A DNA stretch of 52,207 nt, taken from assembly GCA_000969725.1 (NCBI GenBank), contig JXSR01S043680.1; one strand, given 5' to 3'. Each line of letters opens with the position of its first letter. Position 1 is the stretch's first letter. Shown here in pieces: positions 23,399-36,155 of this stretch. This DNA is from Ophiothrix spiculata. Its lineage: Eukaryota > Echinodermata > Ophiuroidea > Amphilepidida > Ophiotrichidae. Under the pieces are notes generated by a model. It worked only from the letters and a program-made list of their open reading frames with translations. It had not been told where the DNA came from and searched no databases. Both the position numbers and the translations under genes were made by a program.

Positions 23399-24273
23399 CA
23401 CATTGAAAACCTAAACTGGTCAGTGTGACTAACTTTAAGCTAGTCCAGACAGTACACATCTAGACTAGCTTTAAGTTAGTATGTATTGCTGGACTAACAA
23501 GGATGATTAACTTAGCCTAGTCCAGCATGCTGGACTAGTCTCATTTTACTTGATTGACTAGTTTTAAATTAGTCTGTTGACCAGCTTGACGTTAGTCCAG
23601 CAAGCTGGACTAGTTTAGGCTAGTCGCTTGACTAGTTACTGACTAGTTTTAAGTTAGTCCAGACGGTACACATCTTGACTAACTTAACGTTAGTCAAGTC
23701 CTAAGTTGGTCAAGCGGGACTAGGCAACGTTAGTCAGGCAAGCTAGTCTAGCACGCCAGTGCACATGCATGTACGATAACAAGCTTTTAAGCTTAATCCA
23801 CGATGTATATATAGCTAATTCGTCAATAATGTTGAGAGAGGTTTAAGAGTGACATATGACCAAAATAGTCCGTGAGCTGCATATAATCAAATGTTATGAT
23901 TCACGATACATCAGTACATAATGGTGATATTTATGAGGTCAAACAACGGCACGATGTTTTACATGTCTGTGCTATCCACCATGTTGCCATCAATGACTCC
24001 ACCTGACCGTGCTCAGTTGAAGTTGGTCAAGCTCTTTTGTACTGTCAAGCTAGTCAAGCTCTCAGTCTGATCAACTCGTCAAGCAAGGTTTTGCACGTTA
24101 GTCAAGTGGGCTTGACTAGTTTACAAGCTAGTCAAGCAGGCTTGACTAGTTTAAAGCTAGTCAAGCCTGGCTTGACCAACGTCAAACTAATCAGGCAAGC
24201 TGGACTAACCTGCCTGACTAGTTTAAAGTTAGTCAAGCAGCTGCTTGACTACATGTAGTTAAAGTTTTCAGTG
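23399..24273. mobile_element. 875-bp foldback element of CTAGTC repeats
   Basis: Ends CACATTGAAAACCT and, from the right, CACTGAAAACTTTAACT. The unoccupied site is at about 1437 in unit A. Both arms (23410-23760 and 24010-24260) consist of degenerate 25-35-bp units alternating CTAGTC, GACTAG, TTAAGTTAGTC and AAGCTGGACTAG. Many are self-complementary, so the strand can fold at several scales. The centre (23770-24000) is unique. The CAC...GTG termini recall CACTA/Chapaev ends, but the TSD is ambiguous (CA on both sides). A frame at 24037-24258 merely reads through the repeat. Confidence 0.8.
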
Positions 24274-25011
24274 CAAGCCTTGAATTCAAGAACTTAACAA
24301 AAATGTAATATATTTTTTGCGGTAGATGCCCTGCATGTGAAATGTATTACCGTGAATATGGCGGATTGCTCAAATGCATTCAATAGAAGTGTTACCATTA
24401 CTAATCACTTCATATTGTTCCATCAATAAAAATTTACAATTATCAAAAGGTTAATTACGGTTTACGGGAAAGGTCATCAGTCCAAATCCCAAGTCCATCA
24501 GTCCAAAATCAATTGATAAAAGCATGAAAGGTCTCTATTATAAAGCACCGGGGTACTCATCTTTGACAGTGATGGGTAAGCCCCTAAAACTAGATTTCGT
24601 TTTAGTGGATGTTTCTTTCAATTACCCCAGTGTTAAACCAGTTAGGCATTAACGTCAAGATGTTTCTCCAGAATCCGAGTGAAAGACGCTCAGTGAAACC
24701 TTTGATAATTAGTTATAAAACACATTTTAGGTGATTTTCCCACTTTTTATAATATTTAATGTATTAAATACATGTCTGTCTTACCAACAACGTTGAAATA
24801 TTTTTTGGATCATGCCAACCGACGATGGACGTCCTTAACCCTTAAAGGTCATACATTGTTGTAAGTTATATTGCAATTTAGGTAGATTTTTGGACTGTCG
24901 TACAAATAAATTTATATTTTACATACGTGTAAAACCTTTTCAATTTAAATTACAATATGCATCAAATATTACATCTATAAATACAATAGTCGGCGTATAA
25001 GAACTGATTGT

Positions 25012-26167
25012 CCTAGCAAAGGACTGAAATTAGCTGAACGTTTCATTTTCACATTGGTCAACGTTCGCTCCTACACCGCCCTGGAAGGTTAATATCTAGA
25101 AACGTTTTTCGCGGTGTTTAATATTATATTTTAGGCAATTTTTGTCATGGTGAAGCAACTTCCGGTTTCACTACCGAAATAAACCGACGGACGAATTTAA
25201 AAAAAAAAATTTCACCAACAAACTAAAGCATTAAATGCTGAAAAAATGACTTAATTTAGTTTGTAGAACTTTAAACTAATTATTTCATCCATAATAAGTT
25301 TAACAAATAATGCCACTTTACAAAGGTTGATTTTTATTTCCATTCACCTTATTGGTATAGTTTCGCCATTTTCTATATTTTATTAGACAAATTTATCCGA
25401 ATAAATATAAAAATCTATATTGTGCAACATTTTTTATTCATCTATATTACGAAGAACATTATATATATTTTCAATTCAATCCCTTAAAATAATGTTGCAC
25501 AGAAGAAATTCAGAGAATTTGGCCTCTCTTTTATGTATGTCTGTTCATTCATTTTCGACTAGATGCCATGTGGTCTTATCGTGAAGATTCGCATAACTTC
25601 GAGCTACTTCGGGTCACGGGATACAGACGCCGTGTGCAAAAACTGTAATCATGTAATTTTATTAACCAAGGTTGACACCATTCTTCAACACAGACTTTTA
25701 AGTTCAATGATTTTAACATCTTGCTATGTTCTGACAGCCTCAGCTGCAAAGAGTCTAGATGTAAATTGACATTATTGTGCATTTTACGCTTCATGACATA
25801 TGAATAGTATTACACCGGGAAAGGGGTGCGACAAAGTATTCAGAACTGACAATAATAAAACTAATAATATTTAATCACATAATTCCAGTGCATGATTAGC
25901 TCATATTTATGACCGAGGTGTGATATTATGATCTCAAACAAAATAAACCATTGTGCAACATCATGAAATCAATGACATGTCTTTGTAGATCTTTTATAAT
26001 ACATCACTGCAACTTGAGTTGACAATGCGAGTATCATCACTGTATGCCTAAACCGTTTAAATTGCGAAATCGCCTAGTCTTTAAAAAAAATAATGGATGC
26101 CACAGTACACTATCGTTTTCTAGTTTAATTATTTCAAATGTCCAAAATGAAGATGCATTTCCGTATA
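25012..26167. other. Unit C stretch absent from A, no gene seen
   Basis: AT-rich. 25380-25500 is especially so. Short frames at 25563-25794 on both strands overlap each other and show no domain. No repeat boundary was recognised. Confidence 0.4.
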
Positions 26168-26315
26168 CTTTGTCTTCTTTTATTGGAGATTTCAAAGCAA
26201 CGGGCAATCTCAAGATCGGAATGAAAACAGAACAAACAATATTAAACCTGTCAAACACCATTGGCCTATTCTGTATGCCCTGGTCCTGCTGTTTGCTGTG
26301 CTGATTGTCCTACAC

Positions 26316-26536
26316 AAGAGGAGATATCGTGTGTATCCCATCATGCATTGCTTCCTATGGGGACTTTTGTACAGGAAGTCATGTGAGTAGTTAGTGATGA
26401 AACATGCCCCAAATACAATATTACAACAAATAACTTTGATTTATGCGCATTTCATCACTAACTACTCACATAATTTCCTATACAAATAATTCCATAGGAA
26501 GCAATGCATGATGGGATACTCGCGGTATCTTCTCTT
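26316..26536. mobile_element. 221-bp Mutator-like TIR element, 9-bp TSD
   Basis: GTCCTACAC at 26307-26315 and 26537-26545 flanks ends AAGAGGAGATA and, from the right, AAGAGAAGATA. Both continue to CCCATCATGCATTGCTTCC, a TIR of about 45 bp with mismatches. A 9-bp TSD with long TIRs is typical of Mutator-like non-autonomous elements. It lies 2 bp from the site where unit B took a different element (17773). Confidence 0.8.
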
Positions 26537-28132
26537 GTCCTACACTAACTATATGTGACCGTTCATCTCAAATGAGCCGTAAATACAGCAAGCTTTATTT
26601 TCGCTACAGGTGAAAATACTCGTCATGATCGTAATTTGCCGAAATAGATGTTTTGACAGATTCACAATACTTGTGCTTACTTCAAAAATACCAGCAAAGT
26701 TTTATTTCAAGACAATTATCAGAAATATGAAATAAATCATTACATTTTGAAAGCAATTAATGGAAAATATAGGGATTACTATTCTATGAACACGTTTACA
26801 TCGGTTATACATTTTACTCCCCGACAACCTTTGACGGACCATAACTTGACTTCTGGAAATCGAGTAAAGTTTATTGAGTATCTATTTTAATCCGAACAAC
26901 TTGGTATTTGCAAATATTTAAACTTAAAATGACAAATTGCTGCATTTACGGCTGTTTGTGGATGGACGGTCACACGCTGCCTGTCCTACACTGACTATAA
27001 TAATTCTAAGAAATACAGATTATTTCATGTATTGTAGGTACGGTTTTCAAACAAATGCTGACAAGCGGTAGTTAAATTTAGCTGCATTTCCATCGGTCCG
27101 TTCCTAGAGTTTCTAAACGTTTACTCGATATGACACCATTATCCTTTATCATGTTTATACGATATATAAAAAAACTTAGATGTCATCTTAATGCTGTTTC
27201 TGATCATGTAATACCTAATCTCTGGAAAGCCTTAAAATATTACGCTTAACAATTTTAAATATTTATTTGTGCGTTGTGCGTGATTTTAAATTAACCATTG
27301 CATGCATGATTTTACTGCCACGTTCCATTATTGAACTTTGATTACGATAAAGAGAAAGATTTGCTCACACTATGAATTACAAACGGAGACTTACGAATGT
27401 GAGTCATGGGCGTAAAGCAACAACGGTAGACTGTTTACAACGGCAGCCTGTAGTGGCTAACAAATTAGTCAGCTTCAAGTAACACACGATAACTGGCAGC
27501 AAATTCAATTGGAAATCCACATCGACCCCCTTTTTACCGCCAGGAACATTGATTTTAAACCTAAACCAAAAAAGCCACCATGAGTCATAATGTATATGAC
27601 ATATACACAATGGAATTGGGATTTACCAGTATATTTTAAAGAATTCTTCAATAAAAGACGCACCAACCATTTGCAATTAACCAACAAAAAAACTTATCTG
27701 ACCAATGAATAAGAGCAAACGGCTCTCTGCTATGAATTAATGATAGAAATCTGGATGAAAGCTGGTTATCTTGGGAAATTCATTATTATCTACCTCATTT
27801 TCTATCAAATTCATTAATTTTTCACCATTGATAATAAAGTGTATGCACGCAATAAATATGTTAACTATGTCATGTATGAATTAGTAAGTTAAGGACAATA
27901 CTCAATATTACTTTATTAAAAGGGAAATGGAAAAACATGTTAAATCTCCAAAATTTAGGTCCAATTATTCAAAAATCGTATGTTTTTGCCAAAATGTGCG
28001 CTATTTTGGTACAAACATTCCGATGTTTTGTGATTTTCGCCTTTAGTGCAAATTTGAAAAATTTTGAAAAGAAAACCCATCAAAATACCCTATTTTGCAA
28101 AGTAAAACATACAAATAAGACCAATTGAAATA

Positions 28133-28523
28133 CACGGTTGCTCATATAGTTGGAATAAAAAAATATTTTAACCACCTTTATGATGGATCATTCTCTTGGC
28201 GCAGTCAAGCGTGACAAAGACATTCAATCACCTACTTATCACTCTATTACAGATAAACATTCCAAATGACACTCAACTTGAGTAGAGAAATAACCTTGAA
28301 CAAGGCGGGGTCAGTCAAATCAAATTTGACCTATTTGTGTTGTTGCCCCCTTACCAGTACATAAGAAATTCGATCACATTCGGAGTTCCATTTCACACCC
28401 AACAAGATTACCTATCAAATCTGACTAAAGGCAACATAAGTTTCCAGACATTTTCCGCATAAACTGACCTTTACATAAATAAGTGGTAACATTATTTTTA
28501 TTCCAACTATATGAGCAACCGTG
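28133..28523. mobile_element. 391-bp TA-site TIR element, unit C
   Basis: Perfect TIRs beginning CACGGTTGCTCATATAGTTG and running on through GAATAAAAA (29 bp). TA at 28131-28132 and 28524-28525. Units A and B have the intact GAAATACCAGAGAGCC site. The perfect ends suggest a young insertion. Non-coding. Confidence 0.9.
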
Positions 28524-29170
28524 TACCAGAGAGCCTGGTTTTGCTACCAGAATTTGCGGTACGTCCTCATAACTCCTTTTATACTCAGTAGCCACCCTGG
28601 GGGTTTCGGACAAGGGTCAAATCATGATTTAGGAAGCTTTTCAATGCGTTCAATGTATACGAGTATAATTGCCAATCTCAGTGACAACCAGCACCACCTC
28701 CACTCGGTTTTCGATTTACGTATCTCTTTGTATAAAAACGTATCAAAGTAATGACATATTTATCTAATAATGACAAACTCATGCATTACTTAGGTACATT
28801 CTTAAAGGTTGGTGAATATGATTCAATAACAACATTAAATACATATAACGGAATTCAATAAAGAAAACAAATCAAACTCAACCATCGGGTTGAATTTCAA
28901 TACGTTCGGTACACAACACATATTTGCTGTATTCTATAAGACGTTTTGATTTTTCGGCTAATCTAGAAACAATCTCGTTATACTTGCTATTCCCTCAAGC
29001 GACAGGAATCCTTCGGGTCGAGTTTCATATTTTTCAATAACACATTCTGCAGCGAGATACATGATACAAATACATACGCACTAGGTATGCAAATCTGATG
29101 ACTGACTTCAACGGTTTATATAGATAAGTGACTCTTAACTTTATCTTACTATGTTGCACAGATATATATA

Positions 29171-29618
29171 CCACGTGTATCCAAAAAAATTGTGCACGGA
29201 TTAAAACTGATTTTGACCTTGATAAAAGCAACAATCATATTTTTCTTGTTATTGTAGTAAAGCAGATTAAATAAGCTTTCAAATGCAGAAAACATTATGG
29301 AAATCGGATGAAAAATAAAAAAGATATGAACAATTTTGTAAGTACTTTTAGCTTTTATCATAATGCCATAACCCGTAATTGTGATATGTAATATCTTGCT
29401 TAACTGTGTAAATCCCATTGGAATGGAAGAAAAAGAGACGTACTTACAAAATTGCTCATATCTTTTTTATTTTTGATCCGATTTCCATCATTTTTTCTGC
29501 ATTTGAAAGCTTATTAAATTTGCTTTACTACAATAACAAACAAAAAATATGATTTGGTGCTTTTATTAAGGTCAAAATCAGTTTTTAATCCGTGCACAAT
29601 TTTGTTTGATACACGTGG
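29171..29618. mobile_element. 448-bp hairpin element, TA site, copy in unit C
   Basis: Same family as 12887-13316: CCACGTGTATCC... at the left and its complement at the right, TA on both sides (29169-29170 and 29619-29620). Unit A has the empty site near 8785. Almost fully palindromic with a short central loop. Confidence 0.88.
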
Positions 29619-30198
29619 TATAATACAGATACAGGGCTTTGATCTTAAGAAGGAATACTTATCTTTGAATTTCAAAAACCATTATATCCTTTCCATGTGC
29701 CTTAATTTAGAAAAAAAATGAACATTATTGACAAGTGTCACATTCGAATTAAAACTTATTGATCAGGTTTCATGTTTGGAGTAAAACAATTGAATAACAT
29801 AATTTAATCAGCTGAGCGAGGGAGCTTTATTTCCTTTTATGGGGAAATTTCACTACTTCATTCATTTTTGCAAAAGAAGAATGAAAACTGCTTCAGATGA
29901 ATTGAATAAGAGAGTGACAACACTTTTTGAGTGATATTCACCCGATGTTCACTCCCACTCTTTGTTCACTCTCTCGGAGTGAAATTTCAGTGATTCCTCT
30001 CTTTTCTATTCTAATTTTGAGTGGCGTTAATTCGTATTTTTTGTAATAAATTAAGATTCATTCATGTTGCATTCTTTTTCATTGTTTAGTCGGCTTGCAG
30101 CGCCGACAACTTGAAGCGGCACGTGTCTACAAAAAAACTGACGTAGTTATACAAAAAACATAGAAATCTGTCTATAAGGTTTCTAGCTCCTTTAACCC

Positions 30199-31415
30199 CC
30201 GGGGACCGCTCAAATACTAAAGTGGTACTCATGCTCGTCAGAGCGCATCAAAATTGGACCCTTAAGGGTACGAGGAATCCACATGCTCAAGAAAATGTGA
30301 TTCCTAACTATTTTTTAATCATGAAAAGATAAATAGTTTCCACTGCCTTTGCGGGGACTCGAACCATGGATTATGGTGGGGGTTAGTCATGCATTACGAA
30401 GCGAGCGCTCTAACTAAAATCTAAAACATAAACATCAGAATGCCGTATTTTTCTTTTGTTTACATAAAAATTGCAATTTTTGCCTCATTGGAATGCTCAA
30501 TTTGTAAGTAAATTATGCGAATGCGTATATCAGACAAAATATAGATAATGTAGATACTTCAAACAGGCAATTCAAAGCTCGAACAGGGCGAACTCAGAAT
30601 CGTAATTCACGTCCGGATTTTCGGGCAAAACAACGCGGGTTTGTTACATTATCATTCAAAATCAACTCAGCATATTTATAAAATATTGTTTGTAATTCAA
30701 TAAGAAGTACCAAGCCTACAATCTGTCGAAATTTTAAACCAGTCGAATTGTTCGAACTTCATGAAATTATGAGGTTTCGGCGAAAAAGGGTCAACTTTTT
30801 CGAAGTAGTCTTTAGGCGTCATTTTCACTTTGATAATGGACGTGAAATCACTAGTAAAGTTATATGTATACTAGAGACTCTATTCAACATGTACGCGAAA
30901 ATTTGTGATATTCTGATAGGTGTAAGTAGGTAAAAACTTGCAGTAAACATGACATTCAGCCGAACGAGACGTTTTTAGGGACCGTAGCCTTAATGGCGTA
31001 AATGTTCAGTGTCAAGTCCCCTAAATGGCGCAAGATGATGTTAATTGCACCCCAAATGGCGTAACGGTGTACGATTGTAATACATGTACCTTTTTCTTAC
31101 AAGTTAGTTATGAAAACATATACAATTGACGTTTTTCAATTAAATCATTTACATGGAGTCATGCTTATTTTCTCTTGTTTTAGACAATTTTATGCAGAAC
31201 ATGTTCAGCACAATACTCAACCAAGTAATATAAAGTGAAAAGTGACCTTTAGTGGAGGTAGCTTGAATTTACAACCCTAAATTGCGTAAATTGTGCTGAA
31301 AATACCCCTTTTTCCAAAAAACGTAGACGCTACTGGTGGGTCAAAATCAGACACTTTTACGCCATTTTTATGATGAACACGAGTACCAATTGCCATCCAG
31401 AGCGGTCCCCCGAGC
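30199..31415. mobile_element. 1.2-kb hAT-like element with nested repeat
   Basis: Flanked by TTTAACCC (30191-30198) and TGTAACCC (31416-31423), an 8-bp TSD with one mismatch. Ends read GGGGACCGCTC inward from both sides. The interior from about 30255 to 30985 is a copy of the dispersed repeat at 36420 and 39200. From 31000 it holds several AAATGGCGYAA words. Same location as the shorter element of unit A at 10181. Confidence 0.65.
30340..30420 (-). repeat. tRNA-like core of dispersed repeat, copy 1
   Basis: Minus strand: box B-like GGTTCGAGTCCC near 30355-30366 is intact. The box A half is truncated compared with the copy at 39290-39380. Part of a larger repeated segment, not a tRNA gene. 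Confidence 0.55.
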
Positions 31416-31984
31416 TGTAACCCTCTTTAACTGAGACAGACTTTACTGTGTCGCACTGTAGTGAGCAGTATATACCCGTTTACGCATTCTTTCCATTTAA
31501 TTGTGAACCCCATTGGTCAAATTACACTAACTTATGCAATTTCTGTGTTTAGCCAAACAGAAAAGCGACAACATAAGGCTGGTTGAATTAAAATGCCATG
31601 AAAATCTCGGTGACCAAAATACCCACATGAATCGAGATTGATGGTCAATGCAGTCTGGTCAAGTACTTTTGAAAGGACGTGACTACGTCTAGAGCAACAC
31701 TTTTGAAATTGATTTTCACTTAAACTAAGCCCGCAAGGATTTGAAGACGAAAATGTTGGTATATTGCCTATTACCAAGTGGATGCACTATGAAAATTATG
31801 CGTTTTTTTACAGAAATAACTTGCCAGAAGCACGCCAATGCGCACTCTGATGGATGTAAGTGTTCAAGGCATTTGCGGTCGGGAATTTAGCAAATGTTGA
31901 AAGAAATAACATACATAACAAAATAAAAACGAGTCAATTAAAAATACCAAAAAATGCTGCGTCTGTGAGGTAGAAAGGGAATTT

Positions 31985-32510
31985 CTACTTGGGAAAAGGG
32001 AGTTTGAGACCCTTACTAAACTTATGGATGGTAGAACATGAGCGAAGAGACACTGGTAGAGAGTTCCATAATCTTGGAACAATATCATAAAAAGTTTTAT
32101 CGCCAAAGCAAGTTTGGTACGAGGAATAGCGAGACCGAACCTATATTTCCATATCTCAACCTAGCCCTATTTGGTGTGTACTTAATTTATTGTGACCAAC
32201 ATGAGTTTGTAAACAATCCAAGACTTGAATGGTAGCCAATGTATCTGTCTGAGGAGAGGTTCGGATGAGACAAATCGTTGGTTCGGAAAATAATTCTGGC
32301 GACAGGGTCAGACATGAATAATTCTGGGGAACATGGGGAAGGGATCAAAAGCTTCAGGAGGATTTGCAGTCGTTTTTCATGAACAACTTTGGTAAAAATA
32401 TCCACAAAATGGGAATGTTAGGTATTGATGTTTGTGATACCTCCCGATCATCGCAAAGGTCAATCCTTCACCAATCCTTCGGGAGATTTCCCAGATTCCT
32501 GCATGGGTCA
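31985..32510 (-). pseudogene. LINE reverse transcriptase 3' end, unit C
   Basis: Same remnant as in A and B, with RLWNSLPVSLRSC and the FPK-stop end at 31985-31987. It shares the 1-bp deletion with B. Its 3' flank down to about 31550 is nearly identical to B. Confidence 0.82.
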
Positions 32511-33262
32511 ACATCAAGAATAGTTTACGCCGTGTATCAGGATATCATGAATATACCTCCGATGTTTGTTTTTTTTCTTTTTCAGTTTAAAAAATAAATT
32601 TGTTTCAGAATACAGCGTAAAAACTTTCTTTCCCTTTTTACATGTATTCTTTGCATGAACACGAAATTTTACTACAAACAAGAATAACATTAAAATTGTT
32701 TTCTAAAATTACTTATAATAATAAATCTCGTGATTTCTTATTTGATTGTTCGGTGTGGTAAAAGCGAAAAAATATGAGTCTGCTCATTGGATTTGTATTA
32801 ATATTGGTTTATGAAAATCATTTTCGAAGTAGTTTTTTTTTCCTTAGTGTAAGAAAATCGTCATTAAGGAGGTGTGTATTTATGTAAAGAAGCTATGTTG
32901 ACGGTACTTTCAACAATGATAAAACCTGATGAAGATTAAACTTCCAATAAAATAAATTTCGGCTTGTGAAAACGGAAATAACTAAACCTTGACTCTGGTT
33001 GTTCGATGAAAGGATTGGCATTTGCTGGACAGGTCATATCGCAAGCAATAAAGGAGGTACGCACAATTCTCTTCTTTAACAGGATATGGCAAAGGCCAAC
33101 AACTGCGTAAAGATTTAATAAAATTCCATTTTTTTCCAAGAAGCATGTTGTGCATTTACTCCATTTACTCTATTAGCATCTTCAATAAAAAAAAAACCTA
33201 CCGCTTAGTCGTTATTGATCACCATTGCAGCCATTAGAATGTTTGTTATGATGTATTATATA

Positions 33263-34635
33263 CAGTGTGTCCTAATAATAATTGTGCAAGTTGAAAAGCA
33301 GACAAAACCAAAATGCTAGTTTGTAATGGCATATCATTGTAAAGGAAAAGCTCCAAGCTTTCAAATGTATTTTTATTCTGTTCAATTTGTTTATTTCATT
33401 GTCCCGATATGTCTAATTGAATGCAGAAGTGAAAAATCACAATTGTGCCACTTTTTACGGAAGAGGACTGACCATTTTAATTAAGAAAATATGAAGTTCA
33501 TCCCTGTTATTGAAATTTAAGCAATACTATGAAGTGTTAAAATGAAGCGCCCCTGTCACCCATGATATTTTATTTTTTTTAGCTTATTGGTTTTTGTAGA
33601 TATAAATACCCTCCAAACAATTTGGCTTAAATGAGCTTACTTTTTTGTTGTTGTTTAAAGACTTTAAAGATGTCAATAAATGGCCATTTGTTGAATTAAA
33701 TTCGGGATCCCGAATTTGATTCCTCGTGTATTATTATAGGAAAGCACAAGCGGGCTTTTTTATCCTTTTTTCTGTGGCGAAACAAGTTTTTGATAAAATA
33801 CACTTGAAAATACTTTTATGTAGTCAAATTCCTCCTTTTAGGCTGTTTTTGCTCAAAACCATTTTTGAACAAAATCTTATAGTATTGCTTTAACAACAAT
33901 TACATTTTAGATGGGGTTATTTAGTATCAAGGAACACATACCAAATTGTGTTAAATCTGATGATGTGTTACGTATTTGTAATGTCATCAATCATGATAAA
34001 TAATTCTGCACAAAACCAATTTCCTCTATCTCCTGTTCTTTTACACAATCAATGTGTTAAATGCTGTTTTTCGTTAACCAGGCTAAAACTAGTAATATTT
34101 ACATTTGATATGTTTCAATTAAACAAATGACAAACATAATTAACAGTCATGAAATCAACATTGTATCATATTATCCTCTAAAATGTCGAAAATCTTTCAT
34201 TTTTGCTGAAATTCGTAATTTTGCAGAATTGTTAAACCGTCATATTTCATGATGTTATAAAAATGCACTGTCTTTACCGATTGTAATTACTTTAGTAAGT
34301 ATAGAAAGAGGAGACAATAAATTGTCTAACATTACCAGATAAAACTACTTCACAGTTGTTGATTTTCAAGTTCAAGGACAAACATATTCATCTCCTTGAT
34401 TTTCATGCACGGCTTTATTTCCTAATATATTAAAGTTGCACAATTGTGATTGTTCACTTCTGCATATAATCGAAACTGAAATAAGTAAATTGATCAGAAT
34501 AAGCGGCATTTGATTGAATGCTTGGAGTTTTTCCCTTTTTTTTCTTCCAATTATATATCATTTTTTCAAACTATTGGTTTGGTTTTGCCACAGATGGCGC
34601 TTTTCAGCTTGCACAATTTTTATTTAGACACACTG
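33263..34635 (+). mobile_element. 1373-bp mariner-like TIR element, unit C copy
   Basis: TA at 33261-33262 and 34636-34637. Ends CAGTGTGTCC and its complement, with TIR similarity over about 60 bp (TTGTGCAA, AAAGC and CAAAACCA words in both). The 20-bp palindrome around GGGATCCC lies at 33698-33717. No transposase is recognisable, so it is either non-autonomous or fully decayed. Another end of this type starts at 52155. Confidence 0.82.
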
Positions 34636-34958
34636 TATGTAATGTTTTATAAACTAATATTATCAAGGTAAATTTGGCAAGACAAAGGTGATGTTTTGCA
34701 ATACTTAGTACTTAACTGTTACAGAGTTGATTCAATACATGTAATGAAAAAATGAAAACATGCTAATATGGTTACTATGGAAATGGCGGGCATATCGGTT
34801 TTGCTTCGTGTTACTCTTGCGCGCAGTTTTTAGATAATGTACTTTGCTGTGTTGAAATTAGGCTTTGAAAAAAAATTAAGAAATTTTAAGAAAAAAAAGC
34901 GCGATTGCATAATATGGAGATGATATAATCTTGCCAAAACTTTGTAAATCGGCCCAAG

Positions 34959-35754
34959 NNNNNNNNNNNNNNNNNNNNNNNNNNNNNNNNNNNNNNNNNN
35001 NNNNNNNNNNNNNNNNNNNNNNNNNNNNNNNNNNNNNNNNNNNNNNNNNNNNNNNNNNNNNNNNNNNNNNNNNNNNNNNNNNNNNNNNNNNNNNNNNNNN
35101 NNNNNNNNNNNNNNNNNNNNNNNNNNNNNNNNNNNNNNNNNNNNNNNNNNNNNNNNNNNNNNNNNNNNNNNNNNNNNNNNNNNNNNNNNNNNNNNNNNNN
35201 NNNNNNNNNNNNNNNNNNNNNNNNNNNNNNNNNNNNNNNNNNNNNNNNNNNNNNNNNNNNNNNNNNNNNNNNNNNNNNNNNNNNNNNNNNNNNNNNNNNN
35301 NNNNNNNNNNNNNNNNNNNNNNNNNNNNNNNNNNNNNNNNNNNNNNNNNNNNNNNNNNNNNNNNNNNNNNNNNNNNNNNNNNNNNNNNNNNNNNNNNNNN
35401 NNNNNNNNNNNNNNNNNNNNNNNNNNNNNNNNNNNNNNNNNNNNNNNNNNNNNNNNNNNNNNNNNNNNNNNNNNNNNNNNNNNNNNNNNNNNNNNNNNNN
35501 NNNNNNNNNNNNNNNNNNNNNNNNNNNNNNNNNNNNNNNNNNNNNNNNNNNNNNNNNNNNNNNNNNNNNNNNNNNNNNNNNNNNNNNNNNNNNNNNNNNN
35601 NNNNNNNNNNNNNNNNNNNNNNNNNNNNNNNNNNNNNNNNNNNNNNNNNNNNNNNNNNNNNNNNNNNNNNNNNNNNNNNNNNNNNNNNNNNNNNNNNNNN
35701 NNNNNNNNNNNNNNNNNNNNNNNNNNNNNNNNNNNNNNNNNNNNNNNNNNNNNN
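34959..35754. other. Assembly gap 2 (796 N)
   Basis: Run of N ending unit C. Frames drawn across it are artefacts. Confidence 0.99.
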
Positions 35755-35843
35755 TTAAAGCTTAGAAAATGCTGCAACAGATGAAATGCAAAATCTAAAT
35801 TGATAACATCTTCAAAGTCCCCCCTTTCAGGGTGAGCCATCAC
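35755..35843. mobile_element. Right end of the AAAT-site TIR element
   Basis: Similar to 4560-4652 (TTAAAGCTTAGAAAAT, then GGGTGAGCCATCAC at the end), again followed by AAAT. The left end is hidden in the gap. Confidence 0.7.
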
Positions 35844-36155
35844 AAATGTTATCTAAAGAAAAAACGGAATCACACTAATTGGATTATTTTCGGTTTGTTT
35901 TTAATTTCTAAATGCCCTTCTGAGAAGACAAGTCAGAGTCTTTTCTTAAAAAATACATTTTCATAAACATTGAATATCTCAAATTACTATACATAAGTTT
36001 TCGTTTTTCAATTCATAATATATTTTTAGCTCCTATTATTTTAAGCTAACATTACTAAAGCATAAGATCAACGAACATGCTAGTATATTTAGTCCTTCTT
36101 TTCTATACTGCATGTATATAACCACACGTCTGTCACTGTGTTTACTTCTTCTCAG

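Larger units (their letters stand above)
23213..34958 (+). repeat. Triplicated unit, copy C
   Basis: Matches A at its beginning (23215-25010 against 1258-4676, with insertions) and end (33263-34958 against 13620-16600), and B from 26168. Relative to A it holds extra sequence at 25012-26760, part of it shared with B. Insertions: 23399, 26316, 28133 and 29171, plus the enlarged element at 30199. It runs into the second gap. Confidence 0.8.

Noticed and set aside
24037..24258. Repetitive frame (QAGLTSLKLVK) at 24.0-24.3 kb
   Set aside because: It reads through the CTAGTC foldback repeat; the peptide repeat only mirrors the DNA repeat.
23410..24260. CRISPR-like or satellite array
   Set aside because: Units are degenerate, in both orientations and without regular spacers, in a eukaryotic context.
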